DNA of 64,000 nucleotides from Myroides odoratus (GCF_001549985.1 NZ_LROZ01000001.1:372001-436000); one strand, 5' to 3'; counted from the first letter of the stretch, positions 8,097 to 18,192 are shown. Numbers and translations are program-made. Notes: generated by a model from the sequence alone, not told the origin.

Positions 8097-10478
8097 ATGA
8101 AAACTAAACTCATCACCCTTCTTTGTTCCGTTGCATCACTAGTAAGCTTTGCACAAACTAAACTTTCAGGTTCTGTTGTTGACGCCACACAACAACCAAT
8201 TGACTTTGCAGAAATCTTATTGTTATCTCAAGAGGAAAAGCTAATCCAACATACCTATACTGATGAAACAGGTACATTCTCGTTTGAGTCTATTCCGTCC
8301 AATTCTTACAAGATACGCGTAAATAATTTAGGAACCAAACAATATGAAACTACACTAACAATTTCCCAAGATACCACCCTGGCACCAATCATGATTCAAA
8401 ATGATAAAATGCTAGATGAAATTGTCGTTGCTGCTCAAGCAAAGGTATTTGAACGCAAAGTAGACCGTACCGTATTCAATATTGAACAATCGGTACACGC
8501 CAACAATAGCAATGCAAAAGACCTATTAAAACTAACCCCTGGACTTAAAGTCGACAAAGATCAGATTTCTCTTATAGGAAAAAGCAGCATGCAAGTAATG
8601 ATTAATGACAAAATGTTGCCTCTGACTGGAGAAGAACTAATTAACTACTTACATACCATTCCATCGGAGAATATCCAAAAAATTGAGATCATCAGTACAC
8701 CCCCTGCCAAATATGAAGCGAGTGGAAATAGTGGATTAATCAATATTGTTTTAAAGCAAGCAAAACACAACGCGTGGAACAATCAAATCAGTACGGGTTT
8801 TGAGGCTGCAGATAAAGCAACATGGAAAATTAGCGATGTATTCAACTACAGCAAAAACAAAGTATCCATTGCAGCAGCTTTCAATGCGAGCACAGGGTAC
8901 AATCAAGAAATTGGAAAAATGGATTTGCACTATCCTACAGAAACATGGAATACGGTTTATCGCGAAACAAAGAAAAACAAAGATCTTTCAGGTAGTTTCC
9001 AATTGGATTATCAAGCTACACCGCGCACTGGGTTTGGTGTACAGTATAGAGGCAATAAAAACACACAACAAACAACAGACAAAAACCAAGTAGGTGTGTA
9101 TAACCTTGTTGATAACTTGCTTAAAAACATTGATACAAAAGGAAAATCAGCTCCAGATTTCAACAATCATGCAATCAATTTAAATTTAGCTCATAAATTT
9201 GATACTGTGGGAACTAAGTTAAATATAGACATGGACTACTTCAACTATATTACCAACAAATCACGAGTTTTCAACACAATTACAAGCGATGTTAATAACT
9301 TTGTTAACAAAGAACAACAAGCCCAAACAACAGGCGACCAAAAAATAGATAATTATAGTGCTAAAATCGATATCGAACAACCTTTATCTTTTGTTAACTT
9401 ATCCTACGGAGCAAAAGTGAGTTTTGTCAAAACGGTCAACAACGCCAACTCCTTTAATTTCAACAACCAAACGCTAGCTAATGAGATTTTACAGGCCGAC
9501 CACTTCATTTACAAAGAAAACATTCAGGCTGCTTACATCAGCGCGACAAAAACCATTGCCAAAAAGTGGGAAGCACAACTAGGCTTACGCGTAGAAAGTA
9601 CACAAACAACGGGAGAATCAGTTGCAACAAAAAACACTGAAAAAACAAATTATACAGAGCTCTTCCCTACGCTTTATGTGAGTTACAAAATTAACGACGA
9701 GAACAATTTAAGTTTCAGTGCGAATCGCCGCATTAACAGGCCTAGCTTTTGGCAATTAAATCCATTCAGATGGTATGTAAATGAATATAATTATGTGACA
9801 GGAGATCCGACCTTAAAACCAACCTATGTCAATGCAGTTAATGTAGGTTATACTTTTAAAAACAAATTGTTCATCAATGCCTCATATTCCAAAGTGACCA
9901 ATTTAGCTTCGCAATATTCTAACATTGATTCAGCAACAAATATTCAAATACTCAAACAAGGAAATATTTTTGATGCTGCAAGTACCAACCTGAGTGTCAC
10001 ACATTCTTTTGACACCTGGCATTGGTTGAATTCACAAAACACGATATCAGCGTTTTACAATTCAAGTAAATTAATCCAAGAGGTTAATGTAGAAACAAAT
10101 AACGGAATGGGGTATTATTTTAATTCGAATAATACGATTCAATTGAATGCAGACAAAACCTTTCAAGCACAGGTTGACTTCTGGTATCAATCGAAATTAA
10201 ACAATGGAAACTGGAAATTAAAACCGATGTACGGACTAAACTTAGGTTTAAAATACGCGATGTTAGACAAAAAATTAAATGTTTCTGCTTACATGAATGA
10301 TTTATTACGAACATCAAATTTACGCGCACAAGCAACATCTGATGGGGTAAAACAACAGTACAACATGTACAACGATAATCGCTATTTTACTTTTGGATTG
10401 AGCTATAATTTCGGCAATGCCAAAATCAAAGTAAAAGAACGCCAAGGAAGCAACAAAGACATTATCAACAGAAAATAA
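8097..10478 (+). CDS. TonB-receptor-like outer membrane beta-barrel protein (OMP_b-brl_3)
   Basis: The 793-residue protein has a signal peptide ending near SLVSFAQ, a carboxypeptidase-regulatory-like beta-sandwich (about 20-105, with GSVVDATQQPIDFAEI), a plug-like domain (about 110-225, with PPAKYEASGNSGLINIVLK) and a large C-terminal barrel with alternating aromatic strands. This is the flavobacterial 'outer membrane beta-barrel family' related to TonB-dependent receptors, usually involved in uptake or export at the outer membrane. The ligand is unknown. A paralogue of nearly the same length follows 219 bp downstream. The only promoter-like signal found is a sigma-54-like element 26 bp upstream, suggesting conditional expression. 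Confidence 0.88.
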   Translation: MKTKLITLLCSVASLVSFAQTKLSGSVVDATQQPIDFAEILLLSQEEKLIQHTYTDETGTFSFESIPSNSYKIRVNNLGTKQYETTLTISQDTTLAPIMIQNDKMLDEIVVAAQAKVFERKVDRTVFNIEQSVHANNSNAKDLLKLTPGLKVDKDQISLIGKSSMQVMINDKMLPLTGEELINYLHTIPSENIQKIEIISTPPAKYEASGNSGLINIVLKQAKHNAWNNQISTGFEAADKATWKISDVFNYSKNKVSIAAAFNASTGYNQEIGKMDLHYPTETWNTVYRETKKNKDLSGSFQLDYQATPRTGFGVQYRGNKNTQQTTDKNQVGVYNLVDNLLKNIDTKGKSAPDFNNHAINLNLAHKFDTVGTKLNIDMDYFNYITNKSRVFNTITSDVNNFVNKEQQAQTTGDQKIDNYSAKIDIEQPLSFVNLSYGAKVSFVKTVNNANSFNFNNQTLANEILQADHFIYKENIQAAYISATKTIAKKWEAQLGLRVESTQTTGESVATKNTEKTNYTELFPTLYVSYKINDENNLSFSANRRINRPSFWQLNPFRWYVNEYNYVTGDPTLKPTYVNAVNVGYTFKNKLFINASYSKVTNLASQYSNIDSATNIQILKQGNIFDAASTNLSVTHSFDTWHWLNSQNTISAFYNSSKLIQEVNVETNNGMGYYFNSNNTIQLNADKTFQAQVDFWYQSKLNNGNWKLKPMYGLNLGLKYAMLDKKLNVSAYMNDLLRTSNLRAQATSDGVKQQYNMYNDNRYFTFGLSYNFGNAKIKVKERQGSNKDIINRK

Positions 10479-10485
10479 AAACGAT

Positions 10486-10632
10486 TGTTTATAACCTAGT
10501 TAATAACTTATAGAATTCGCTGATTTTCAAGCAACAATTAGTTCTAAAAAATAAAAGTTATAAACAATTATAAAATAATAGTAACAAATGAGTTAAATGA
10601 ACTACTTATAGGTATCATTCAAGTTATAAACA
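10486..10632. repeat. Three copies of the decamer GTTATAAACA
   Basis: The decamer occurs inverted at 10486-10495 and direct at 10557-10566 and 10623-10632, the direct copies exactly 66 bp apart, in the 219-bp gap between the two receptor paralogues. The composition is AT-rich, so chance is not excluded, but the placement suits an operator cluster for the downstream gene. Confidence 0.45.
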
Positions 10633-10697
10633 GAAATAAGACCACTTGTTAACAACCTTATCAACATTGTTAATAAGTATACACCAACCTTATCACT

Positions 10698-13076
10698 ATG
10701 AAAAAGAACATTACCCTATTTATTGCTTTTTTTTGTGGACTTACCCTTATGCATGCGCAACACATGATAAAGGGTAGAGTCCTCAACAAAGACAAACAAC
10801 CTATTGATTTTGCAGAGTTGCACCTATTGAAAGAAAACAGTGATCAATTAGTTCTACAAGGCTTTACTACCGAGACAGGAGAATTCACCTTAAAGAACTT
10901 ACCAACTGAACAGTACAAATTAAACATTCACTATTTGGGAGAATTACTGTACACGCAAAATATTAAGCTAGATCAAACCCTTGATTTAGGTGATATTATT
11001 GCAGAATCTTCCACTCAATTGGGCGAAATTGTTGTACAAGCAGAGAAAAAACTTGTGGAACGCAAAGCTGATCGTTTGGTTTTTAATACCGCGCATAGTG
11101 TTGCCTCACAGGGAATGGATGCAATAGAGGCCTTAACCAATACTCCTTTAGTCAAAGTACAGAATGACAAAATCAGCATTGTTGGAAAAAGCAGTGTAAC
11201 CATTATGATTAACGATAAGATTGTACAATTACAAGGCGATGCACTGACTAATTACTTAAAAACATTGCGTTCTGACGACATTGAAAAAATTGAGGTAATT
11301 ACCAATCCCCCTGCTAAATATGAAGCTAGTGGTAATAGTGGACTTATCAATATCGTTTTAAAGAAGAACAAAACACTAGGGATGTATGGATCAGTAAGTA
11401 GTTCGTATTCCTATAACAACTACAATTGGTATTCGATGAATGGTAGTTTGAATTACCAGAACAAAAAATGGAATGTCATGTTAAAGGCCAATGGAGGGGA
11501 TGGTAAATATGGAAATAAAAACACCTATACCTTTCAAAATGATACGCGAATCTTAGATTCTCATGCCAATCCAACGGGTAGTTATACCTCAGGAGGAGTC
11601 AACTTAACGACCAACTATCAACTATCAGATAAAGATGTAATTGGAGCAACCTACGATTTATCCAAGTACAAAAACGACAACACTAACCCGCATACAGCAA
11701 AGTATATTGCCTTGCCGCAATACAAAACAGACTCGATTATCAAATCCATATCGGAGGCAACAAATAACAATATTTACCACACAGCTAATTTATTTTACGA
11801 TCGAAACTTAGACACACTAGGCAGTAAATTATCTTTAGGGGTAAATTATTTCTCTAATATTCCGGAGGGCTCAACAGATATGCGAGATTATAATGCACAG
11901 AGCAACATTCGAAACGCAACCTACTATACCAATGATTTAAAATACCAAGTATGGAGTGGAACCGCCGATGTGTCGTATAAATTACCTTGGGTGGATGTAG
12001 AGTTTGGAGGAAAATATTCGAATTACGACAACAAATCGAAAGTATTCTACTACAACCGCATAAACGAAGATTTAATTTATGACGACACCCGTAGTAACCG
12101 ATTCAATTACAAAGAAGATAATTTTGCTGGTTATGTAAGTTTACACAAAAAATTAACGGAACAATGGAGCGTTAAAGCAGGTATGCGATTTGAACAAACG
12201 GAGGTAACGGGTCATCTACTAGAAACGAATGAAACATTTAAAAAATCCTATGGCAAATGGTTTCCAACGGCTTATGTTTCCTATGATCCTAGTGAAAAAC
12301 ACTCATTTAACCTAAATTATTCGAAGCGAATTAATCGCCCATATTCGGGAATATTAAATCCATTCCGTTACTATGCCAATAGTTATTCATACAACAGTGG
12401 AAATCCAGAATTAGATCCTTCTTTTACGGATAATTTCGAATTGAACTATCTATTTAATGGTTCCTTATCTGTTGGTTTAAACTACTACCATATTTCAAAT
12501 TCATTCGATCAATACTCAACCTTAATCGACGATGTTTTTGTAAGTACTTATTACAATATGCTCAATAGCGACAACTATGGATTAAGTGTATCCTATAGCG
12601 ATAAAATAACAGGATGGTGGCAAACGAGTACAGGAGCAGATGCGAATTATTCCAATTCATTTTACCGCAATCAAATAGCCAATCAAATTCCGCAAAATGG
12701 GGTGTATTTTAGTTATTATTCGCAAAATACCTTTACCGTTAATACAGCTAAAACACTGAACTTATTTTTAAACTGGTATCACCAAGTACCACATAAAGAA
12801 GATAATTCTAAATATGGTTCATACCAAGCGTTGACTACGGGAATCAAAGCTAGTTTACTAAACAAAAAACTCAACGTCAATGTTACGTTATACGACATCT
12901 TCAATACAGGGAAATCGAACGGAACAAGTTACTTCAATGACAACGTACAAAAATTCAGCAATTCATGGAATAGCCGAAGATTATCAATTGGAGCCACGTA
13001 TACCTTTGGAGATAGTGCAAATAAGAAAAGTATCAAAGAAGCAAACTTTGAAGATAAAAGCAGAAGTAGTAAATAA
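10698..13076 (+). CDS. TonB-receptor-like outer membrane beta-barrel protein, paralogue
   Basis: The 792-residue protein repeats the architecture of the gene at 8097: signal peptide (ending near LTLMHAQ), regulatory beta-sandwich with the phrase KDKQPIDFAELHLL, plug with the matching PPAKYEASGNSGLINIVLK, and barrel. The N-terminal and plug regions are close to the neighbour while the barrel strands differ more, as expected for duplicates with changed ligand loops. It has its own upstream region with repeated decamers and lacks the sigma-54-like element of its partner, so the two copies may be expressed under different conditions. Function beyond outer membrane transport is unknown. Confidence 0.88.
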   Translation: MKKNITLFIAFFCGLTLMHAQHMIKGRVLNKDKQPIDFAELHLLKENSDQLVLQGFTTETGEFTLKNLPTEQYKLNIHYLGELLYTQNIKLDQTLDLGDIIAESSTQLGEIVVQAEKKLVERKADRLVFNTAHSVASQGMDAIEALTNTPLVKVQNDKISIVGKSSVTIMINDKIVQLQGDALTNYLKTLRSDDIEKIEVITNPPAKYEASGNSGLINIVLKKNKTLGMYGSVSSSYSYNNYNWYSMNGSLNYQNKKWNVMLKANGGDGKYGNKNTYTFQNDTRILDSHANPTGSYTSGGVNLTTNYQLSDKDVIGATYDLSKYKNDNTNPHTAKYIALPQYKTDSIIKSISEATNNNIYHTANLFYDRNLDTLGSKLSLGVNYFSNIPEGSTDMRDYNAQSNIRNATYYTNDLKYQVWSGTADVSYKLPWVDVEFGGKYSNYDNKSKVFYYNRINEDLIYDDTRSNRFNYKEDNFAGYVSLHKKLTEQWSVKAGMRFEQTEVTGHLLETNETFKKSYGKWFPTAYVSYDPSEKHSFNLNYSKRINRPYSGILNPFRYYANSYSYNSGNPELDPSFTDNFELNYLFNGSLSVGLNYYHISNSFDQYSTLIDDVFVSTYYNMLNSDNYGLSVSYSDKITGWWQTSTGADANYSNSFYRNQIANQIPQNGVYFSYYSQNTFTVNTAKTLNLFLNWYHQVPHKEDNSKYGSYQALTTGIKASLLNKKLNVNVTLYDIFNTGKSNGTSYFNDNVQKFSNSWNSRRLSIGATYTFGDSANKKSIKEANFEDKSRSSK

Positions 13077-13377
13077 AAAATAATACAATACTGATTTACA
13101 GTACTTTACATACTTAATAAAATTTAACAAAAAAATATTTTCAAAGACTGTAACAAAACAAATAAAAGAACTACCAATAGTTCACAAAACAAGCGAAACT
13201 ACTGGAGTTCGCTAAAAAAGTAAATTTTAATTCTCAGGAAAGTCTGTTTCACTTTTTTCTCTTCTTCACCGAAGAACAATAAAGCTTGAAGCACTTTTAT
13301 AAAAATGGAGTGATGACCCATTTTAATTGATTAGTTAGTTGAGCGTCCTTTGTATTTCCATACAAGGGACGTTCTTA
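13077..13377. other. Gene-free gap with a hairpin
   Basis: The only structure seen is a 14-bp imperfect stem at 13341-13374 (GAGCGTCCTTTGTA with its complement, loop TTTCCA) at the end of the convergent helicase gene. It lacks a good T-run in either direction, so it is a weak terminator candidate at best. No coding region is supported. Confidence 0.5.
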
Positions 13378-16185
13378 TTATAGCCATTGGTGTTCTTGTT
13401 TTACTCGTGGTTCTTCCATCCTATTAACAATAGCAAATGCACGAGCATGCAGGAGTTCTTTTCTTCCCTCTGGGGTTCGGGTATAAACAATGCTATTCTT
13501 TCCTACTTCTTGTGTCCATTGTTGCGCAAAGTAATTCACACGAGCTCTATTCACCCCAATACATTCAGGAACAGCATGAAAATCAGCTTCACTATCTTGA
13601 ATCGGCAACAGGGTTTTTCGCGCTAATACATACCGTGGATTTTCAATAGGCGATAAGATTTCTTTCATACAAGAAGCGAATACATGACTTTCTCTCAATG
13701 TTGCTCCGTCCAATGAACAAAATACACCTCCACCAAATTCCAAGGTAGTAACCACGCGAAGAGAAGTCCTTGGTGTAGTTAAAAGTTCAAAGGCACATAA
13801 GGTAGAACACAGCGCCTCCCCAATTCCTTGTACGTCTTTTCGCATATCACCAAACTTGCGATACATGCCATAATACTTCCATCCTTTCCAACCAAAGCGG
13901 AACCCTAAGCCCAGCACAAATGTTTGAAAAACCCAATATCCCAAAGACCATAAGCTCAATCCATGGAGCAAGATTCCCTTGCCTAAACCAATCATTTGAT
14001 AGGTCAAAAATAAAACTGCTGAACACACTAGCGTAAAAAAAGCAGAGACTAAGGTCTTATTGGTATAGAATTGCTTGGCTTTATTCACATCTCTTCTTTC
14101 TATGGGTGAAGAAAATAATACCTTGACTCCTTCTGCCAAATGCGTGCCATTTTGGATCGCTGTCAACCAACGCGCTTTCAACCCTTCTCTTTGTTGTGCC
14201 AGTTGTAAGGTTTTCTGATTTTGTTGTATGATATACTCCTCATCTCGGATTCTTTTTTTCTGTGTCCCCTCTTGTAAACGCTCAATGCCATTCGAAATAA
14301 ACGTTTGCTCAATTTGCTCACTATTTGATATTCCTACAAAAGTTTGAAAACGACGGTGAATAACCTCCCAATCTTTCCCTCCATCCGTTGCATACGCATC
14401 TACACAGGCTAAATGCCAAATATGTGCTGTTTTATTTGGGTCTTGAGGATTCACGCGAAACGCTCGTCCTCTCACCTGATTGGACGTAATATAAGCACCT
14501 ATTGAACTCGCCATCACCAAAGCATTCAATGCAGGTGCATCCCATCCCTCACCCAATAAGGCTTTTGTTCCTACCAATACTTGAATGGTTCCTTCCTGAA
14601 ACAGCGCAGTCATCCAATGAACAACCTGTGCGCGTTGCTGTGCAGTTAATTGCAAGGCGACATAATTGAGATCATAAGCTAAAGGTACTGCGGATATCCC
14701 TGATTCTTTTTCTTGGGCTACTTGATGTAAAGCCTCCAAGCAAGAAGTAGGAATAATCACCACGGAACCTGTTAATACCGCAATAGCCAGTTGGTTAGCA
14801 TTGTTGCGCCTCAGCGTTTCAAAAATGGATAGCACACCTAACTTAGACAATACCAAAGGGGGTGCTTCTGTGGTACTGTAGTATTCTTTTCGAATATAAT
14901 CTGTCAATACTGCTAAGCGTAAATCACGACCTAAACTAGCATATTCAAAAGCTAGAATCTCCACTATACTTTGTAATTTACTCAAACTAGAAAGTAGAAG
15001 ATCGTCGCCTTTATTATCTTGAACCAGTTGAACCTGTCGAAAGGCAATGAGTCCTTTCTTTTTCAGTTCAGCGGTCAATTCATTTTTACACGTTAGATAA
15101 TCAGGAACCGCTTGTAATAGATCCTCACCTTGAAAGCAGTAAAAATTAAGCATTTTTTCAAACCATACTAAATCCAAAGAAGGGATTTCTTCTTCTTGTA
15201 ACCCCAATACTTTCTTGTGTACTTTATCAATCACTCCATTGGCCTCTTGAAGAAAAACCAAACAAGCCACATAGGTTGTCAGATTCTCATAAATCCAATC
15301 CAAATGAGCTAAAGGCTGCTGAAAAACAGCAGATTGCTGCAGCGTTTGAATAAGCATCGGATGAGATTTAAATGTCGTATAAAAGGAATAGACTTCCGTT
15401 TTATGCAAGGCTATTTTTTCGCGTTCTTCCGCTAAAGGGGTACAATAGTAAATAAAATCTTGGTGAGGACACAAGTCTTCCACCTCTATCAAAGTAGGAA
15501 CAGCAATTTCTTCATCCACAGGCCCTGCAAGGGCCATATAGCGCTGCCATTCAAAACTAGACGCTCCATAAGGAGGAGTTGCCGTTAAGCCTACTACCGT
15601 TGATTTTAATTCATTATCTAGTAAGTCTAACGCTTTCCACCATTCTTTTCGCAAATGATGTACCTCATCCACCAATAAAGTCTTGATGCCTACGGCACGC
15701 AATTTGGCAATGATTTCCTGTGCATGTATATTGGTATAGGTCACAGTCGTGTCTCCAGGCATTTCTTCGTCAGTTTCCTCCTCGTCTTTCAGGTAATTAA
15801 ATGCTGCATGTAGTCCTTGATAGGTAGCAACGGTCAAAAACTTCGGCTGGGTTAGTTGAGTTGAAATCCAATCTGGGACTTCTTCCACTTGAAGAAAAAG
15901 AGAACAAAAACGGTCAATCCATTGATTTTTGACCGCCAATGTTGGAGCGAGAATCAAAGTTGGTTGATTCAGTCGTAAAATCACTTCCAATCCCAAAACA
16001 GTTTTACCTGATCCTGGTGGGGCTACTACATGCAATTTATCATCTTGCAGATGAGTATCTAATTGATCTAACACTTTTTTTTGGTAGCTACGCCAAGGAT
16101 ATTTAAATGCAATAGGAGTGGGAAACTTTTTCAATAGTATCAATATTTCTTCCTTAAAAATAAGCAAGCTTTTGGTAGGAAACAA
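13378..16185 (-). CDS. DEAD/DEAH-box helicase with membrane segments
   Basis: The 935-residue protein is a superfamily II helicase: Walker A APPGSGKT at 55-62, DEVH box at 173-176, motif III TATPP at 201-205 and a C-terminal helicase lobe with GEGWDAPALNALVMASSIGA and NQVRGRAFR (about 535-580). Unusually it then has two or three strongly hydrophobic stretches (about 705-775, for example FFTLVCSAVLFLTYQMIGLG) and a ~160-residue C-terminal domain I do not recognise. Such an arrangement would tether a nucleic-acid motor to the membrane. It is divergent from the clamp-peptide gene at 16292 with 106 bp between them. Substrate, DNA or RNA, is unknown; a defence role is possible but not shown. Confidence 0.85.
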   Translation of the reverse strand: MFPTKSLLIFKEEILILLKKFPTPIAFKYPWRSYQKKVLDQLDTHLQDDKLHVVAPPGSGKTVLGLEVILRLNQPTLILAPTLAVKNQWIDRFCSLFLQVEEVPDWISTQLTQPKFLTVATYQGLHAAFNYLKDEEETDEEMPGDTTVTYTNIHAQEIIAKLRAVGIKTLLVDEVHHLRKEWWKALDLLDNELKSTVVGLTATPPYGASSFEWQRYMALAGPVDEEIAVPTLIEVEDLCPHQDFIYYCTPLAEEREKIALHKTEVYSFYTTFKSHPMLIQTLQQSAVFQQPLAHLDWIYENLTTYVACLVFLQEANGVIDKVHKKVLGLQEEEIPSLDLVWFEKMLNFYCFQGEDLLQAVPDYLTCKNELTAELKKKGLIAFRQVQLVQDNKGDDLLLSSLSKLQSIVEILAFEYASLGRDLRLAVLTDYIRKEYYSTTEAPPLVLSKLGVLSIFETLRRNNANQLAIAVLTGSVVIIPTSCLEALHQVAQEKESGISAVPLAYDLNYVALQLTAQQRAQVVHWMTALFQEGTIQVLVGTKALLGEGWDAPALNALVMASSIGAYITSNQVRGRAFRVNPQDPNKTAHIWHLACVDAYATDGGKDWEVIHRRFQTFVGISNSEQIEQTFISNGIERLQEGTQKKRIRDEEYIIQQNQKTLQLAQQREGLKARWLTAIQNGTHLAEGVKVLFSSPIERRDVNKAKQFYTNKTLVSAFFTLVCSAVLFLTYQMIGLGKGILLHGLSLWSLGYWVFQTFVLGLGFRFGWKGWKYYGMYRKFGDMRKDVQGIGEALCSTLCAFELLTTPRTSLRVVTTLEFGGGVFCSLDGATLRESHVFASCMKEILSPIENPRYVLARKTLLPIQDSEADFHAVPECIGVNRARVNYFAQQWTQEVGKNSIVYTRTPEGRKELLHARAFAIVNRMEEPRVKQEHQWL

Positions 16186-16291
16186 AGCGTTTTAAATGTT
16201 TTTACGAACACCGTGTAAAGTCATATTTTTTTCATTATTTTGTAGAACTATCAATATTTGAAACGACTTAACTGGCTTTCCACTAATTACA

Positions 16292-17473
16292 ATGACGACA
16301 AAAATTCAATTTAAATTAAGTAACGACATCCTTCTTACTGTTATTCAGATGGTTGAAAAAACGGATGACTATGTTGTACAATCTATAAAAGACGCTTTAT
16401 TGGTTAGTATAAAAGAGGATTTACTTGCTAAACTTGAAGACAAAGCCAAGAATATTCAGAAACAAGTTTCTATTTTAGACCACAATAAAAAGCATGTCAT
16501 CGTTTTAAAGTACCACGAAGCGTACACGATGTACAAACTTTTAGAGCTCGTTTATGAAAAAGAGACCTTTGCGGATCATCCACATATCAAAAAAATCAAG
16601 CGTTTATTGGTGGACTTGGAGAACAAAGTAGAAAGTTTTACAACAGAAAATAACCCGTCAGATATCGCTCAAACTGCAACTCCTGCTTTGGCTGGTTTCC
16701 CTCGTTTAGGGGTCAATGAAATTATCATTGAAGAAGCTACCATTTTGGAAGGAGAGATGAATGAAGAAATACAGGCTAATATACAAGAAGAGGAGGCTAA
16801 TCCGACTTTGGATCCTGCCATCGATATCAATGAAATAGTGGTGAAAAACTATTCCATTTTTGACCTTTTGGAAGAAAGTCATCCGGCAGATACACAAGCT
16901 GAAGAAACAGCAAGTAAAGCTATAGAAGTTATTGCTGAACCAGTTATTGCTTTAGATGAAACACCTCAAGAGGAAGAGAAAACGACTAGTACTGAAGAAG
17001 AGTCAATGGATGTTTTTGTTCAAACTACACTAGAAGAAGAACAAAAAGAACAAGAACCACCATTAGAAGAAGAAACAGGCATACAAGCAGAAGAACTCAC
17101 AGTTCCTATACTAGAAACTAGCACGGAAGAACCCGTGTTAGAAGAAGCTGTAGTTGAAGAAAACGAAGAAATTGTCGAAACAGCAACAACAATTGAAACA
17201 GAAAAAGAGGAAAAAGAAGAAGATGTTGTTCCCTTTTGGGCTCAACAAGCTCCACCTCCAATTTTTGATGGTATAGTTACTAAAACCTCAATTTGTATCG
17301 AAGCGGAAGAAGAAACAATGGCTTGTACAGAAGAAGAAGAAACACTCCATCTCTTTGAAGATATGGCTCTTCCCATCCAACCCTTAGAAGAAAAAGCGGA
17401 AAAGGAGGTCAAAAAAGAAAAAAGAAAACCAGCAAAAGACAATACCCAACAGGGGCAAATTAGTCTTTTCTAA
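16292..17473 (+). CDS. Acidic protein with C-terminal clamp-binding-like peptide
   Basis: I do not recognise the family. The 393-residue protein has a helical N-terminal domain (about 1-115, alternating charged and hydrophobic, no signal peptide), then some 240 residues extremely rich in Glu, Thr and Pro that should be disordered, then a basic patch KKEKRKPAKDN and a last stretch ending QISLF at the very C-terminus. QISLF fits the QL[SD]LF/QxxLF consensus by which polymerases and repair proteins bind the bacterial sliding clamp. This suggests a replication- or repair-associated role; it is an inference from five residues. It is divergent from the helicase at 16185 and ends in a strong terminator. 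Confidence 0.8.
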   Translation: MTTKIQFKLSNDILLTVIQMVEKTDDYVVQSIKDALLVSIKEDLLAKLEDKAKNIQKQVSILDHNKKHVIVLKYHEAYTMYKLLELVYEKETFADHPHIKKIKRLLVDLENKVESFTTENNPSDIAQTATPALAGFPRLGVNEIIIEEATILEGEMNEEIQANIQEEEANPTLDPAIDINEIVVKNYSIFDLLEESHPADTQAEETASKAIEVIAEPVIALDETPQEEEKTTSTEEESMDVFVQTTLEEEQKEQEPPLEEETGIQAEELTVPILETSTEEPVLEEAVVEENEEIVETATTIETEKEEKEEDVVPFWAQQAPPPIFDGIVTKTSICIEAEEETMACTEEEETLHLFEDMALPIQPLEEKAEKEVKKEKRKPAKDNTQQGQISLF

Positions 17474-17485
17474 AATAAGTGAATG

Positions 17486-17520
17486 AAGAGAGGTAGTGCT
17501 GGCACTACCTCTCTTTATTT
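17486..17520 (+). terminator. Intrinsic terminator after the acidic protein gene
   Basis: Fourteen-bp perfect stem AAGAGAGGTAGTGC with a 2-base loop, followed by TTATTT. It begins 13 bp after the stop codon. Confidence 0.85.
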
Positions 17521-17529
17521 CATCTCCAC

Positions 17530-18068
17530 ACCTCACCATCTCATCCCCTCACCATCTATCTCACTTATTTTATACTTGTTTTGGTGTTCGATGAATATAT
17601 CTCACTTATTTTATATTTGTTTTGGTGTTCGATGAATCTTCACTGCGTTTCGATTTGCACTGCGTTTCGATTCCTCACCCCCTCACCATCTATCTCACCT
17701 ATTATATATTTGCTTTGGTATTCGATGAATCTTCACTGCGTTTCGATTTCACCACCTCACCATCTCACCCCCTCACCCCCTCACCATCTATCTCACCTAT
17801 TTTATACTTGTTTTGGTGTTCGATGAATCTTCACTGCGTTTCGATTTTCACTGCGTTTCGATTTCACCACCTCACCATCTCACCCCCTCACCCCCTCACC
17901 CCCTCACCATCTATCTCACCTATTTTATACTTGTTTTGGTGTTCGATGAATCTTCACTTCGTTCCGATTCCTCACCATCTCACCACCTCACCCTCTATCT
18001 CACCTATTTTACATTTGCTTTGGTGTTCGATGAATCTTCGTTTCGATTTTCACCTCGTTCCGATTTCT
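17530..18068. repeat. Pyrimidine-rich tandem repeat of promoter-like units
   Basis: Six copies of a unit containing GGTGTTCGATGAAT (starts 17583, 17624, 17717, 17815, 17938, 18022) alternate with runs of CACCATCTCACCCCCT. Unit length varies from 41 to 123 bp with the number of CCCCCTCA micro-repeats. Many units also carry one or two copies of CACTGCGTTTCGATT. Three units contain an exact -7 box TAnnTTTG (17612, 17705, 18010) and the other three have TATACTTG at the same place. Frames stay open through the array, giving spurious proteins rich in Pro, His and Ser; none has a plausible family. The array ends 17 bp before the ABC-F leader promoter. Confidence 0.85.
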
Positions 18069-18085
18069 CAATAAAAATAAATCCC

Positions 18086-18093
18086 TATCTTTG
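18086..18093 (+). promoter_or_regulatory. -7 element of the ABC-F leader transcript
   Basis: Perfect TATCTTTG box. A start site about six bases downstream gives a leader of roughly 215 nt before the ABC-F start codon, long for this genome, where most leaders here are 15-35 nt. Confidence 0.6.
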
Positions 18094-18192
18094 TCCTAGT
18101 ATTAACGAATAAATAATCCGATGAAATTATAAATAAGTATTTCGTTTTAGTAATACGAGTTGTTTTCAACTTGTAAGAGCAAACATTTTCTA

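Noticed and set aside
17530-18068. CRISPR-like array
   Set aside because: Units are not separated by unique spacers of constant length; the intervening sequence is itself repetitive, and there are no cas genes.
17581-18112. Three overlapping open frames through the pyrimidine-rich array, up to 150 codons
   Set aside because: They exist only because the repeat lacks stops; composition is Pro/His/Ser-rich, starts repeat inside every unit, and no family resemblance is seen.
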